From the NCBI RefSeq assembly GCF_000515115.1, contig NZ_AZXF01000011.1, forward strand, positions 1 to 64,000: 64,000 nucleotides of DNA, written 5' to 3'. This stretch comes from Nocardiopsis sp. CNT312. Its GTDB lineage: Bacteria; Actinomycetota; Actinomycetes; Streptosporangiales; Streptosporangiaceae. Under the pieces are notes generated by a model. The model ran no database searches. It worked only from the letters and a program-made list of their open reading frames with translations, and was not told where the DNA came from. The position numbers and the translations under genes were made by a program. This document shows positions 33,698-41,247 of this stretch, in pieces (positions within the stretch are counted from its first letter, which is position 1; every line of letters begins with the position of its first letter).

Positions 33698-34768
33698 GTG
33701 TCCACCACCGCCCCGAGCCCGCCCGAAGGCGGCCCCGCCCAGTCCCGCCCCGTCGGGATCACCGAGGTCGCCAAGCACGCGGGTGTCTCACCCGGCACCG
33801 TCTCCAACGTCCTCAACCGGCCCGAGCGCGTCGCCGAGGCCACCCGGCTCAAGGTCGAGGCCGCCATCGCCGAACTGGACTATGTGCGCAACTCCTCCGG
33901 CAGCAGCCTGCGGTCGGGCCGCAGTGCCTCCGTGGGGCTGCTGGTCTTGGACGTGACCAACCCCTTCTTCACCGAGGTGGCACGCGGCGTGGAGGACGAG
34001 GCGGCCGCCTCCGGGCTGTCCGTCGTGCTCCTGAACTCCGCCGAGTCCCGGGAGCGCCAGCGCGGCAACGCGCGCCTGCTCGCCGAGCAGCGCGCCGCCG
34101 GCGCCGTGGTGATGCCCGTCGACGACGACCTGTCGGACCTGCTGTGGCTGAGCAGGCAGGGCACCCCGTGGGTCGCGCTCGACCGGGGGGACGTGGCAGA
34201 GGCGGTCGGGTGCAGCGTCACCGTCGACAACCACGCCGGAGGGCTGGCCGCCGGACGCCACCTCGTCGGCCTGGGCCACGAACGCGCCACCTTCCTCACC
34301 GGCCCCTTCGGCATCGAACAGGTGCGCCGCCGCCACCAGGGGCTGCGCGACGCCTTCACCGAGGCGGGACTGGATCCCGACGCCCGCCTGCGCCTGGTCG
34401 AGCGCCCCATGCTCAACGCCGAACAGGGCGAGCGGGCCGTCGATGCCGTCCTGGCGGGCGGCCCCCGCCAGCGCCCCGCGGCCGTCTTCTGCGCCAACGA
34501 CCAACTCGCCCTCGGTCTGATGAAGGGCCTGGGCCAGCGCGGACTGCGCGTGCCCGACGACATCTCCGTGGTCGGCTACGACAACGTCGACTTCGCCGAC
34601 CTGGTCCACCCGGGACTGACGACGGTGGCCCAGCCCAAGTACGAGCTGGGACGGGCCGCCATGCGTCTGCTCGCCTCCGAGCTGAACGATCCCGGCCACC
34701 GCCACGAGCAGCTGCGGTTCACCCCCGAACTGCTCGTGCGCGGCTCCACTTCCGCCCGCCGCACCTGA
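33698..34768 (+). CDS. LacI-family regulator of the sugar uptake operon
   Basis: This 356-residue LacI regulator has a helix-turn-helix at about residues 20-45 (ITEVAKHAGVSPGTVSNVLNRPERV) followed by a sugar-binding domain (FCANDQLALGLMKGL, SVVGYDNVDFADLVHPGLTTVAQP). It is divergent from rhaT and 35 bases upstream of the isomerase, so it probably represses both and responds to the incoming sugar. GTG start at 33698. Confidence 0.9.
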   Translation: MSTTAPSPPEGGPAQSRPVGITEVAKHAGVSPGTVSNVLNRPERVAEATRLKVEAAIAELDYVRNSSGSSLRSGRSASVGLLVLDVTNPFFTEVARGVEDEAAASGLSVVLLNSAESRERQRGNARLLAEQRAAGAVVMPVDDDLSDLLWLSRQGTPWVALDRGDVAEAVGCSVTVDNHAGGLAAGRHLVGLGHERATFLTGPFGIEQVRRRHQGLRDAFTEAGLDPDARLRLVERPMLNAEQGERAVDAVLAGGPRQRPAAVFCANDQLALGLMKGLGQRGLRVPDDISVVGYDNVDFADLVHPGLTTVAQPKYELGRAAMRLLASELNDPGHRHEQLRFTPELLVRGSTSARRT

Positions 34769-34803
34769 GCGGGCACCCCTGCCCCGATCCCTTGGAGCAC
34801 ACC

Positions 34804-36243
34804 ATGACGGCCACAGCCGAACCCACCGCCGCGACCACCCGCCGCACCCGTCCCGTCGTGGGACTGGTCGCGGGCGGGCTGGGGACCTACTGGCCCCAGT
34901 TCCCGGACCTGCTGCCGCAGTTGCAGCGCTCCGCCGACCGCGTGGCCGAGCGCATGCGCGGATTCGACGCCGACGTCGTCGACGCCGGATTCGTCTCCGA
35001 CGAGCGGGACGGTTCGACCGCGGCCGAACGCCTGCGCGCGGCCGACTGCGACCTCATCGTCTGCTTCCTCACCACGTACCTGACCTCGTCGATGATCGCC
35101 CCGATCGCCCGGCGCAGCCAGGCACCGGTGCTGTTCGTCAACCTCCAGCCCACCGAGTCGATGGACCACGCCGGCTTCGACACCGGGCAGTGGCTGGCCT
35201 ACTGCGGAGCCTGCCCGCTGCCGGAGATGGCCAACATGTTCGAGCGGCTGGGCGTGGAGTTCCGCTCCGTCTCGGGCTATCTGGAGGACGAGCGCGCCTG
35301 GGAGCGCATCGGCCGCTGGATCCGCGCCGCCGGGGTGAAGGCGGCCATGGGCCGTGCACGGCACGGACTCATGGGGCACCTGTACCCGGGCATGATGGAC
35401 GTGTCGACCGACCCGACCCTCATCACCCGCAACTTCGGCGGGCACGTGGAGATCCTGGAGTTCGACGACCTGCGCGAGCGCGTGCCCGGACCGGAGGAGG
35501 CCGCGGTGGCGGCCAAGCTGGCCGAGGCGCGCGGGGTCTTCGAGGTGACCGACTCGGTGGTGGAAGACGACTTCCGCTGGGGTGCCCAGGTCGCCGTGGG
35601 CCTGGACCGCCTGGTGGAGGACTTCTCCCTGGACAGCCTGTCGTACTACCACCGCGGGCTGGCCGGGGAGCTGCACGAGCGGCTGGGCGCCGGGATGATC
35701 CTGGGCGCGTCCCTGCTGACGGCCCGGGGCGTCCCTGCCGTGGGCGAGTACGAACTGCGCACGTGCACGGCCATGCTGATGATGGACCGGCTGGGCGGCG
35801 GCGGCTCCTTCACCGAACTCCAGGCCCTGGACTTCACCCGCGGCCACGTGGAGATGGGCCACGACGGCCCGGCCCACCTGGCGATCAGCGCCCGCAAGCC
35901 GCTGCTGCGCGGGCTGGGCGTCTACCACGGCAAGCGCGGCTGGGGCGTGTCGGTGGAGTTCGACGTCAAGCACGGCCCGGTCACCCTGTTCGGCGTCATC
36001 CAGCGCAAGGACGGATCGTTCGCACTGCTCACCGCCGAGGGGCGGACCGGAGAGGGCCCGCTGCTGCGGATCGGCAACACCACCTCGCGCGTGGACTTCG
36101 GCTGCGACCCGGGCGAGTGGACCGACGCCTGGAGCGCGACCGGCATCGCCCACCACTGGGCGCTGGGCACCGGCCACCGCGCCGCCGAGGTGCGCGCCGT
36201 CGCCGACCTGATGGGGCTGGAGCACGTCCACCTCACGGTGTGA
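34804..36243 (+). CDS. L-arabinose/L-fucose isomerase-like enzyme
   Basis: This 479-residue enzyme of the AraA/FucI superfamily should interconvert an aldose and a ketose with Mn2+. Supporting features are the N-terminal VVGLVAGGLGTYWPQFP, LNPT-like block NLQPTESMDHA, and C-terminal residues that suit metal binding (GEYELRTCT, GHVEMGHDGP, IAHHWALGTGH). It is not an RhaA-type rhamnose isomerase, although the neighbouring operon has a rhamnose mutarotase. It shares a likely transcript with the LacI gene. Confidence 0.82.
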   Translation: MTATAEPTAATTRRTRPVVGLVAGGLGTYWPQFPDLLPQLQRSADRVAERMRGFDADVVDAGFVSDERDGSTAAERLRAADCDLIVCFLTTYLTSSMIAPIARRSQAPVLFVNLQPTESMDHAGFDTGQWLAYCGACPLPEMANMFERLGVEFRSVSGYLEDERAWERIGRWIRAAGVKAAMGRARHGLMGHLYPGMMDVSTDPTLITRNFGGHVEILEFDDLRERVPGPEEAAVAAKLAEARGVFEVTDSVVEDDFRWGAQVAVGLDRLVEDFSLDSLSYYHRGLAGELHERLGAGMILGASLLTARGVPAVGEYELRTCTAMLMMDRLGGGGSFTELQALDFTRGHVEMGHDGPAHLAISARKPLLRGLGVYHGKRGWGVSVEFDVKHGPVTLFGVIQRKDGSFALLTAEGRTGEGPLLRIGNTTSRVDFGCDPGEWTDAWSATGIAHHWALGTGHRAAEVRAVADLMGLEHVHLTV

Positions 36244-36250
36244 GGCCCCC

Positions 36251-36289
36251 GAGCGCCCCGGGCCCGTGGAGGGTGTGCCCGGGGCGCTC
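36251..36289. terminator. Convergent bidirectional terminator
   Basis: Perfect 13-base arms (36251-36263 and 36277-36289) surround a 13-base loop, 8 bases after the isomerase stop and 16 bases from the phnE stop on the other strand. It should end both convergent transcripts. Confidence 0.8.
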
Positions 36290-36304
36290 CGCCTGTGGCG
36301 GCGG

Positions 36305-37171
36305 TCAGTTCGCGGTCCGCACCGGTGCGTCGGCGCGGCCGGAGCCGCGCTCGGGGCCCCGGATGATCCGGCGGCGCACCCGGCCGGAGACAGTGTCGAT
36401 GGCGATGGTGGCGACCACGACCACGATCAGGGCGACCCCGGCCTGGCCCCACTCGCGGAACTGGATGGCCTGGGTCAGCATCGTGCCGATACCGCCCGCG
36501 CCCACCACCCCGAGCACCGCGGAGGCTCGGATGTTGATCTCGAACCGGTAGAGCCAGAAGGCGATGATCTCCGGCATCACCTGGGGGATCACGGTCCAGC
36601 GGACCCGCTGCACGGCGTTGGCGCCCGCAGCGGTGGAGGCCTCCACCGGTCCCGGTTCGCAGTCCTCGACGATCTCCGCCGACAGCCGTCCCAGGGTGCC
36701 CACCGAACTGAGGCCGATGGCGACCGTTCCGGCCACCGGTCCCAGTCCGAAGACCGGGATCAGCGCCACGGCGAAGATGATCTCGGGGATGGCGCGCGGC
36801 ACCGCCAGGAACACCCTGGCCAGGGCAGAGGCCCTGCGGCCGGAGATGTTGGCCGCGGCCAGGAACGAGATCGGGAAGGAGATCAGGACGGCGATCAGGG
36901 TGCCCAGCCAGGCGATGGCCACCGACTCCCACATGAGTTCGAGGGCGCGGCCGATCGCGGACGGGTCGAAGGAGCCAAGCATGAGCACGAGGACGTCCCA
37001 CAGCCGGGCCGGGGCCTCGGGCAGCCGCTCCCATTTGGCGTCGGTGGTGACCAGTGCGGCCAGCACCGCGCCGACGATGACCACCGTCACGGCCAGGCGG
37101 AACCGGTCGAAGGGCTTCTCGGGGCGGAGCGCCTTGTCGAACCGCTCCTGCCGGGTGTCGGGCACGTTCAC
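36305..37171 (-). CDS. phnE: Phosphonate-type ABC transporter permease (second)
   Basis: This 288-residue permease has the binding-protein-dependent transport fold and the EAA-type loop with EASTAAGANAVQRVRWTVIPQ. It forms the channel with the upstream phnE. The GTG at 37171 overlaps the upstream phnE stop by 3 bases; a longer frame would overlap that gene extensively and is rejected. The substrate could be phosphonate, phosphite or phosphate ester; the sequence does not decide. Confidence 0.88.
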   Translation of the reverse strand: MNVPDTRQERFDKALRPEKPFDRFRLAVTVVIVGAVLAALVTTDAKWERLPEAPARLWDVLVLMLGSFDPSAIGRALELMWESVAIAWLGTLIAVLISFPISFLAAANISGRRASALARVFLAVPRAIPEIIFAVALIPVFGLGPVAGTVAIGLSSVGTLGRLSAEIVEDCEPGPVEASTAAGANAVQRVRWTVIPQVMPEIIAFWLYRFEINIRASAVLGVVGAGGIGTMLTQAIQFREWGQAGVALIVVVVATIAIDTVSGRVRRRIIRGPERGSGRADAPVRTAN

Positions 37172-38001
37172 AGCAGCCTCCTGCGCAGGAGCACCGAAAT
37201 CCGTTCGATGATGATGACCACCACCAGGAAGCCCGCGACGATGCCCCAGACCTGGTCCCATTCGCCGCGTCCGCGGTGGAAGTCGATGACCGCTCCGATG
37301 CCCCCCGCTCCGACGAAGCCCAGGACGGCCGAGGAGCGCAGGTTCAGCTCGAAGCAGTAGAGCGTGAAGGAGGTGTAGGCGGGCAGGATCTGGGGGACCA
37401 CGGCCCAGCGCAGTGTCTGGAGGTGGCCGGCCCCCGAGGCGCGGGCGGCCTCCACCGGTCCCGGGTCGATCCCGTCGACGGTGTCGGAGGTGAGCTTGGT
37501 GACCACCGCGATGGAGAAGAAGAACAGCGCGAGCACGCCGGGCAGCGCACCGACACCGACCGCCGCCACGAACAGCAGGGCCCACAGCAGTTCGGGAATG
37601 GCGCGGATGACGTTGTTGACGAGCTTGACGGCGGTGTAGGTGATCCGGTCGGGGGCGCCGAGCGCGGAGTTGAACAGCGCCAGCGGCAGGGCGACCAGGG
37701 ACCCGGCGACGGTGGCCACGACCGCCATCTGGAGGGTCTCCAGGAACCCCTCCCCCGCCCGTTCGCTGAACAGGCGCAGCAGGTCGGTCTCGGCCAGGCC
37801 GCGCATGGGGGCGTTGGGCCGGGTGAGGTTCTCCCAGACCTCGGCGAGGGAGAAGCCGATGCCGTAGCGCCAGTCCGCCCCGGCCGCGAGGGTGATCAGG
37901 ACGACCGCGGCGACCGCGGTGATGAGCAGGGGGCTGGGCGGGGGTTTGCGGGGGCGCCGTCCGGGTTCGGTCCGCGGGGCGCCGACCTCGGTCCCGGTCA
38001 C
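37168..38001 (-). CDS. phnE: Phosphonate-type ABC transporter permease (first)
   Basis: This 277-residue PhnE-like permease has an N-terminal Pro/Arg-rich tail, then about six helices. The conserved EAARASGAGHLQTLRWAVVPQILP loop contacts the ATPase. The GTG at 38001 overlaps the phnC stop by 4 bases. Split paired permeases are common in phosphonate-type transporters. Confidence 0.9.
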   Translation of the reverse strand: MTGTEVGAPRTEPGRRPRKPPPSPLLITAVAAVVLITLAAGADWRYGIGFSLAEVWENLTRPNAPMRGLAETDLLRLFSERAGEGFLETLQMAVVATVAGSLVALPLALFNSALGAPDRITYTAVKLVNNVIRAIPELLWALLFVAAVGVGALPGVLALFFFSIAVVTKLTSDTVDGIDPGPVEAARASGAGHLQTLRWAVVPQILPAYTSFTLYCFELNLRSSAVLGFVGAGGIGAVIDFHRGRGEWDQVWGIVAGFLVVVIIIERISVLLRRRLL

Positions 38002-38774
38002 AGCGCGGCCCGGCCTTCCAGGACGTCGTCGGCGGTCAGGTCGCGCCCGTAGATGCGGGAGAAGACGTCGGCGTCGACCTCCGAGACGGGTCCGTCGAAG
38101 ACCAGCTCACCGCCGCGCAGGCCGATGATGCGGTCGGCGAAGTCGGTGGCCAGATCGAGGAAGTGCAGGTTGACCAGGGTGGTGATGCCCATGCTCCGGT
38201 TGATGTCCTTCAGGTCGGCCATGACCGCACGGGCCGTGGGCGGGTCCAGGGAGGCGACCGGCTCATCGGCGAGGACGACCTCGGGCTCCTGGGCCAGGGC
38301 GCGGGCGATCCCTACGCGCTGCTGCTGCCCTCCGGAGAGCTGGGAGGCGCGCATGTAGGCCTTGTCGACGATCCCCACCCGTTCCAGGGCGTTCATGGCG
38401 CGCTCCACGTCGGCCGAGCCGTACCAGCCCGCCAGGGAGCGCCAGGTGGGGACGGCGTGGAGGCGGCCCACGAGGACGTTGTTGAGCACACTCATCCGCG
38501 GGACGAGGTTGAAGTGCTGGAAGATCATGCCGACGTCGGAGCGGAGCGCGCGGCGCTCCTTCCTGCCCTGGGCACCGACGTTCCTGTCGCCGACGCGGAC
38601 GGAGCCCCCGGTGAGGGGGACCAGTCCGTTGACGGTGCGGATGAGCGTCGACTTGCCGGCGCCGGACAGGCCGACGACGACGACGAACTCCCCCTTGGGG
38701 ATGCGCAGGTCCACGGAGGCCAGGGCGCGGACGCCGCCCGGGTAGGTCACCGAGGCGTTGTCGAACTCGATCAT
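37998..38774 (-). CDS. phnC: Phosphonate-type ABC transporter ATPase
   Basis: This 258-residue ABC ATPase has Walker A GLSGAGKSTL near residue 35, Q-loop FQHFNLVPRMSV, signature LSGGQQQRVGIARAL and Walker B VVLADEPVASLDP. The FQHFNLVPR-SVLNNVLVGRL stretch is characteristic of PhnC. The ATG at 38774 was chosen from the family start. Confidence 0.93.
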   Translation of the reverse strand: MIEFDNASVTYPGGVRALASVDLRIPKGEFVVVVGLSGAGKSTLIRTVNGLVPLTGGSVRVGDRNVGAQGRKERRALRSDVGMIFQHFNLVPRMSVLNNVLVGRLHAVPTWRSLAGWYGSADVERAMNALERVGIVDKAYMRASQLSGGQQQRVGIARALAQEPEVVLADEPVASLDPPTARAVMADLKDINRSMGITTLVNLHFLDLATDFADRIIGLRGGELVFDGPVSEVDADVFSRIYGRDLTADDVLEGRAAL

Positions 38775-38818
38775 GGGCGGTCCTTCGGGGGTTGCGTGCG
38801 ACTGCGGGGGACGGGGGA

Positions 38819-38847
38819 CCCGGCCGCGTCGCGGGGACGCGGCCGGG
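38819..38847 (-). terminator. 12-bp perfect hairpin between phnD and phnC
   Basis: Arms 38819-38830 and 38836-38847 pair perfectly around 5 bases, 14 bases after the phnD stop. As with rhaS, it sits directly behind the binding-protein gene and probably attenuates transcription into the permease and ATPase genes. Confidence 0.7.
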
Positions 38848-38860
38848 TGCGCAGGTGCCG

Positions 38861-39868
38861 CTACTCCTCGAGCCGGTCGCCGAGTTCGGCCTCCAGCTCG
38901 CGGATGACGTCGTAGTCGGAGGACTCGATGGGCAGCAGGTCGTCGATGCTGTAGAGCTCGCCCATGACCGCGGCGCCCTCCTCGGTGGACATGATGTCGA
39001 GCAGGGCGTCGTTGATCTCCTGCTTGAGGTCCTCGGGGAGGTTGCCGTTGAGGGCGAAGCCGTCGTTGGGGATGGGCTCGGACCAGCCGAAGACCACGAC
39101 CTCCTGGCCCACGTCGGGTGCCTGGTCGGCCACGTCCTGGCGGGCGTCCTGGTAGGACACGCCGACGTCGGCGTCGCCCTCCAGGACGGCGAGCACGGAG
39201 TTGTCGTGACCGCCGGCGAAGATCGGCTCGATGTCCTCCTCCGGGTCGACCCCGGCGTTGAGCAACTGGAGCGAGGGGACGGCGTAGCCGGAGGTGGAGC
39301 CGAAGTCGACGAAGGCGACCTTGGCGCCGGCCACCTTCTCGACCGTGTCGGCGGCGATGGGGCCCTCCGAGGGGTCGGTGGCCTCTTCCACGCCGTTGCA
39401 GAACAGGAAGCCGTCCACGTCCACCGGGTCGGTGTCGCAGTAGGTGTCGGGGTCGTTGGTGAACCACTGCGTGACGTAGATGGTGCTGCCGTAGCGCTCG
39501 GACTGCAGGGCCAAGTCGGCCCCGGCCTGCTCCTCGGCCTGGACCATCTGGCGCGGGCCCAGTCCGCCCGCGATGTCGGCCTGTCCGGACTCCAGGGCGA
39601 CGATCACACCGGCGTAGTCGGTGGGCACGTTGGGCTCCACCTCGATGCCCAGGCGCTCTTCGAGCATGTCGGCCAGGGGCTGGGCGGACTCGATCAGCTC
39701 ACCCTGCTCGGCGGAGGGGGTCAGGGTCAGGACCAGTGTGTCGGGCCGGTCCCCGTCCGCGGAGTCCGCGGTGTCCTCGCCGTTGCCGCCGCCGCACGCG
39801 GTGGCGGTCAGCGCCAGGCACGTCATCGAAGCGAGCAGCAGTCGCTTTCTCATCATCTTGCACACCAT
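38861..39868 (-). CDS. phnD: Phosphonate-type ABC transporter substrate-binding lipoprotein
   Basis: This PhnD-like binding lipoprotein of 335 residues has a signal KRLLLASMTCLALTATAC and lipidation Cys. Family blocks are TPSAEQGELIESAQPLADML, SGQADIAGGLGPRQMV and DFGSTSGYAVPSLQLL. The ligand is probably a phosphonate or related oxyanion. The start may be 39868 or the MM pair at 39856; neither has a clear ribosome site. It is the first gene of the operon. Confidence 0.9.
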   Translation of the reverse strand: MVCKMMRKRLLLASMTCLALTATACGGGNGEDTADSADGDRPDTLVLTLTPSAEQGELIESAQPLADMLEERLGIEVEPNVPTDYAGVIVALESGQADIAGGLGPRQMVQAEEQAGADLALQSERYGSTIYVTQWFTNDPDTYCDTDPVDVDGFLFCNGVEEATDPSEGPIAADTVEKVAGAKVAFVDFGSTSGYAVPSLQLLNAGVDPEEDIEPIFAGGHDNSVLAVLEGDADVGVSYQDARQDVADQAPDVGQEVVVFGWSEPIPNDGFALNGNLPEDLKQEINDALLDIMSTEEGAAVMGELYSIDDLLPIESSDYDVIRELEAELGDRLEE

Positions 39869-39969
39869 CGCTTGGGGTCAGGGGGAAGGCCCGCACGCAC
39901 GCAGCGGCGTCCTCGTTGCACCTCGCACGCTAACGAGGGGGCATTGCGAGCGAATGAACCAGACAAGCC

Positions 39970-39981
39970 GGTCATATGACC
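39970..39981. promoter_or_regulatory. 12-base palindrome upstream of phnD
   Basis: GGTCATATGACC lies about 100 bases upstream of the phnD start, between it and the end of the small helix-turn-helix gene. It resembles a dimeric repressor site. No direct-repeat Pho box was recognised in the same gap. Confidence 0.4.
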
Positions 39982-40016
39982 CATTCGTAACGGACTCCCC
40001 TGTCGACCCCGGCGGT

Positions 40017-40400
40017 TCAGGGCCGGGACGCGGTACGGCGGTCGAGCCGCTCATGGCGCTGGCGGGCGGCCTGGGCGCTGCCGGGCACGGGGCCGTGGGA
40101 GAGCTCCTGCCAGGAGATACCGCGCCCCTTGGCCATGGACAGCAGCCCGGCCTCCACCTGGTCGAACTCCTCCCGCGCGACCACGCTGCCCGCGGCGAGG
40201 TCGGCCACGCACCGCACGGCGTCGAAGGGGACCACCGGCACGCCGCGCTCCTCCCAGCGAACGCGGTGCTCGCCGCGAGCGCGTCGCTCGGTGATCCACA
40301 GCAGCGCCTCGTGTGTGCGCAGGCGGCGGGCATCGGTCGGGGCGAAGGGGCTCTCGTGCCGCTCTGGTTCTTCCCTGGCTCCACAACCGCCGTCGAACAC
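40017..40400 (-). CDS. Small helix-turn-helix-like protein
   Basis: This 127-residue protein has a conserved-looking core LRTHEALLWITERRARGEHRVRWEERGVPVVPFDAVRCVADLA and a C-terminal segment GISWQELSHGPVPGSAQAARQRHERL that resembles a helix-turn-helix (SWxEL...AAxxR). I take it as a probable DNA-binding protein. The GTG at 40400 lies inside a 16-bp inverted repeat, which suggests autoregulation and perhaps a short or leaderless message. It is divergent from the GTP cyclohydrolase gene. Confidence 0.6.
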   Translation of the reverse strand: MFDGGCGAREEPERHESPFAPTDARRLRTHEALLWITERRARGEHRVRWEERGVPVVPFDAVRCVADLAAGSVVAREEFDQVEAGLLSMAKGRGISWQELSHGPVPGSAQAARQRHERLDRRTASRP

Positions 40401-40427
40401 TTCATGGCCAACATGAAGTGTTCGACG
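40391..40427. promoter_or_regulatory. 16-bp perfect inverted repeat over a gene start
   Basis: Arms 40391-40406 and 40412-40427 pair perfectly around GCCAA, and the left arm contains the GTG start codon of the small helix-turn-helix gene. A TTGAAC -35-like box (40432-40437, minus strand) lies just outside. It suits an autoregulatory operator or an mRNA hairpin masking the start. Confidence 0.8.
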
Positions 40428-40568
40428 AATAGTTCAAAGACGGGACCGCGCGCAGGCCGAGAACCTTTCGGGCCGGGACCGCCATCGAACCTCCCCGAAA
40501 CCGGTTGCCCGTAGCCCGGCAAGGTTTCCACAAGGGAACGGGCGGGCACCGGGCGGATGAGGGAGAGC

Positions 40569-41210
40569 ATGCACGAACACGACATCGACCCCGCGAACAC
40601 CGCCGAGTCCGAGTTGGCCACCCGCAGCGGCCCGTTCCGCGCCCTCGCCTTCCGCGACCCCGTCGACGGGGCGGAGCACCTGGCACTGCTGTCCGGGTCC
40701 CTCGGCGACGGCGAGGAGGTGCTGGTGCGGCTCCACTCCGAATGCGTGACGGGCGACGCCCTGGGGGCCCTGCGCTGCGAGTGCGGCGACCAGCTCCGGG
40801 AGGCCCTGGACGCGATCGCCGCGGAGGGCCGCGGGGTCCTGGTGTACCTGCGCGGACACGAGGGCCGGGGCATCGGGCTGTTGGAGAAGGTGCGCAGCAT
40901 GACGCTCCAGGACGAGGAGGGCCTGGACACCGTCGACTCGGCCACGGCCCTGGGCCTGCCGGTGGACGCGCGCTCCTACGGCCCGGCCGCACGCGCCCTG
41001 CGGTTCCTGGGCGTGCGGTCGGTGCGCCTGCTGTCGAACAACCCGGACAAGGCGCGGGAGCTGGAGGAGCACGGAGTGAAGGTGGTCGCGCGAGTACCCG
41101 TGCTGCCCCCGGCCCGGGCGGAGAACATCGCCTACCTGACGGCCAAGCGCGACCGCCTGGGGCACGACCTGCCGCACCTGGACGGCGCGGTCCCCGAGGC
41201 CCGTGCGTAG
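40569..41210 (+). CDS. ribA: GTP cyclohydrolase II, FAPy-forming type
   Basis: This 213-residue GTP cyclohydrolase II has a zinc triad C59, C70 and C72 (SECVTGDALGALRCECG), EGRGIGL loop and SNNPDKARELEEHGV. The position equivalent to Tyr105 of the E. coli enzyme (NKIRAY) is Met111 (EKVRSM). In the S. coelicolor paralogue that releases the formamidopyrimidine nucleotide instead of the deformylated product, the same Tyr-to-Met change is responsible (from memory). The ATG at 40569 has GGGAG upstream; an ATG at 40557 is possible. No riboflavin genes are adjacent. Confidence 0.93.
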   Translation: MHEHDIDPANTAESELATRSGPFRALAFRDPVDGAEHLALLSGSLGDGEEVLVRLHSECVTGDALGALRCECGDQLREALDAIAAEGRGVLVYLRGHEGRGIGLLEKVRSMTLQDEEGLDTVDSATALGLPVDARSYGPAARALRFLGVRSVRLLSNNPDKARELEEHGVKVVARVPVLPPARAENIAYLTAKRDRLGHDLPHLDGAVPEARA

Positions 41211-41221
41211 GACACCCGGTC

Positions 41222-41246
41222 GGGGCCGCACCCGGCGGGCGGCCCC
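41222..41246. terminator. Convergent terminator between ribA and LacI genes
   Basis: GGGGCCGC (41222-41229) pairs with GCGGCCCC (41239-41246) around a 9-base loop, filling the 37-base gap between the two convergent stops. Confidence 0.6.
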
Positions 41247-41247
41247 C

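Noticed and set aside
40428..40568. FMN riboswitch upstream of ribA
   Set aside because: No recognisable element and too little space; this RibA is probably not in riboflavin synthesis.
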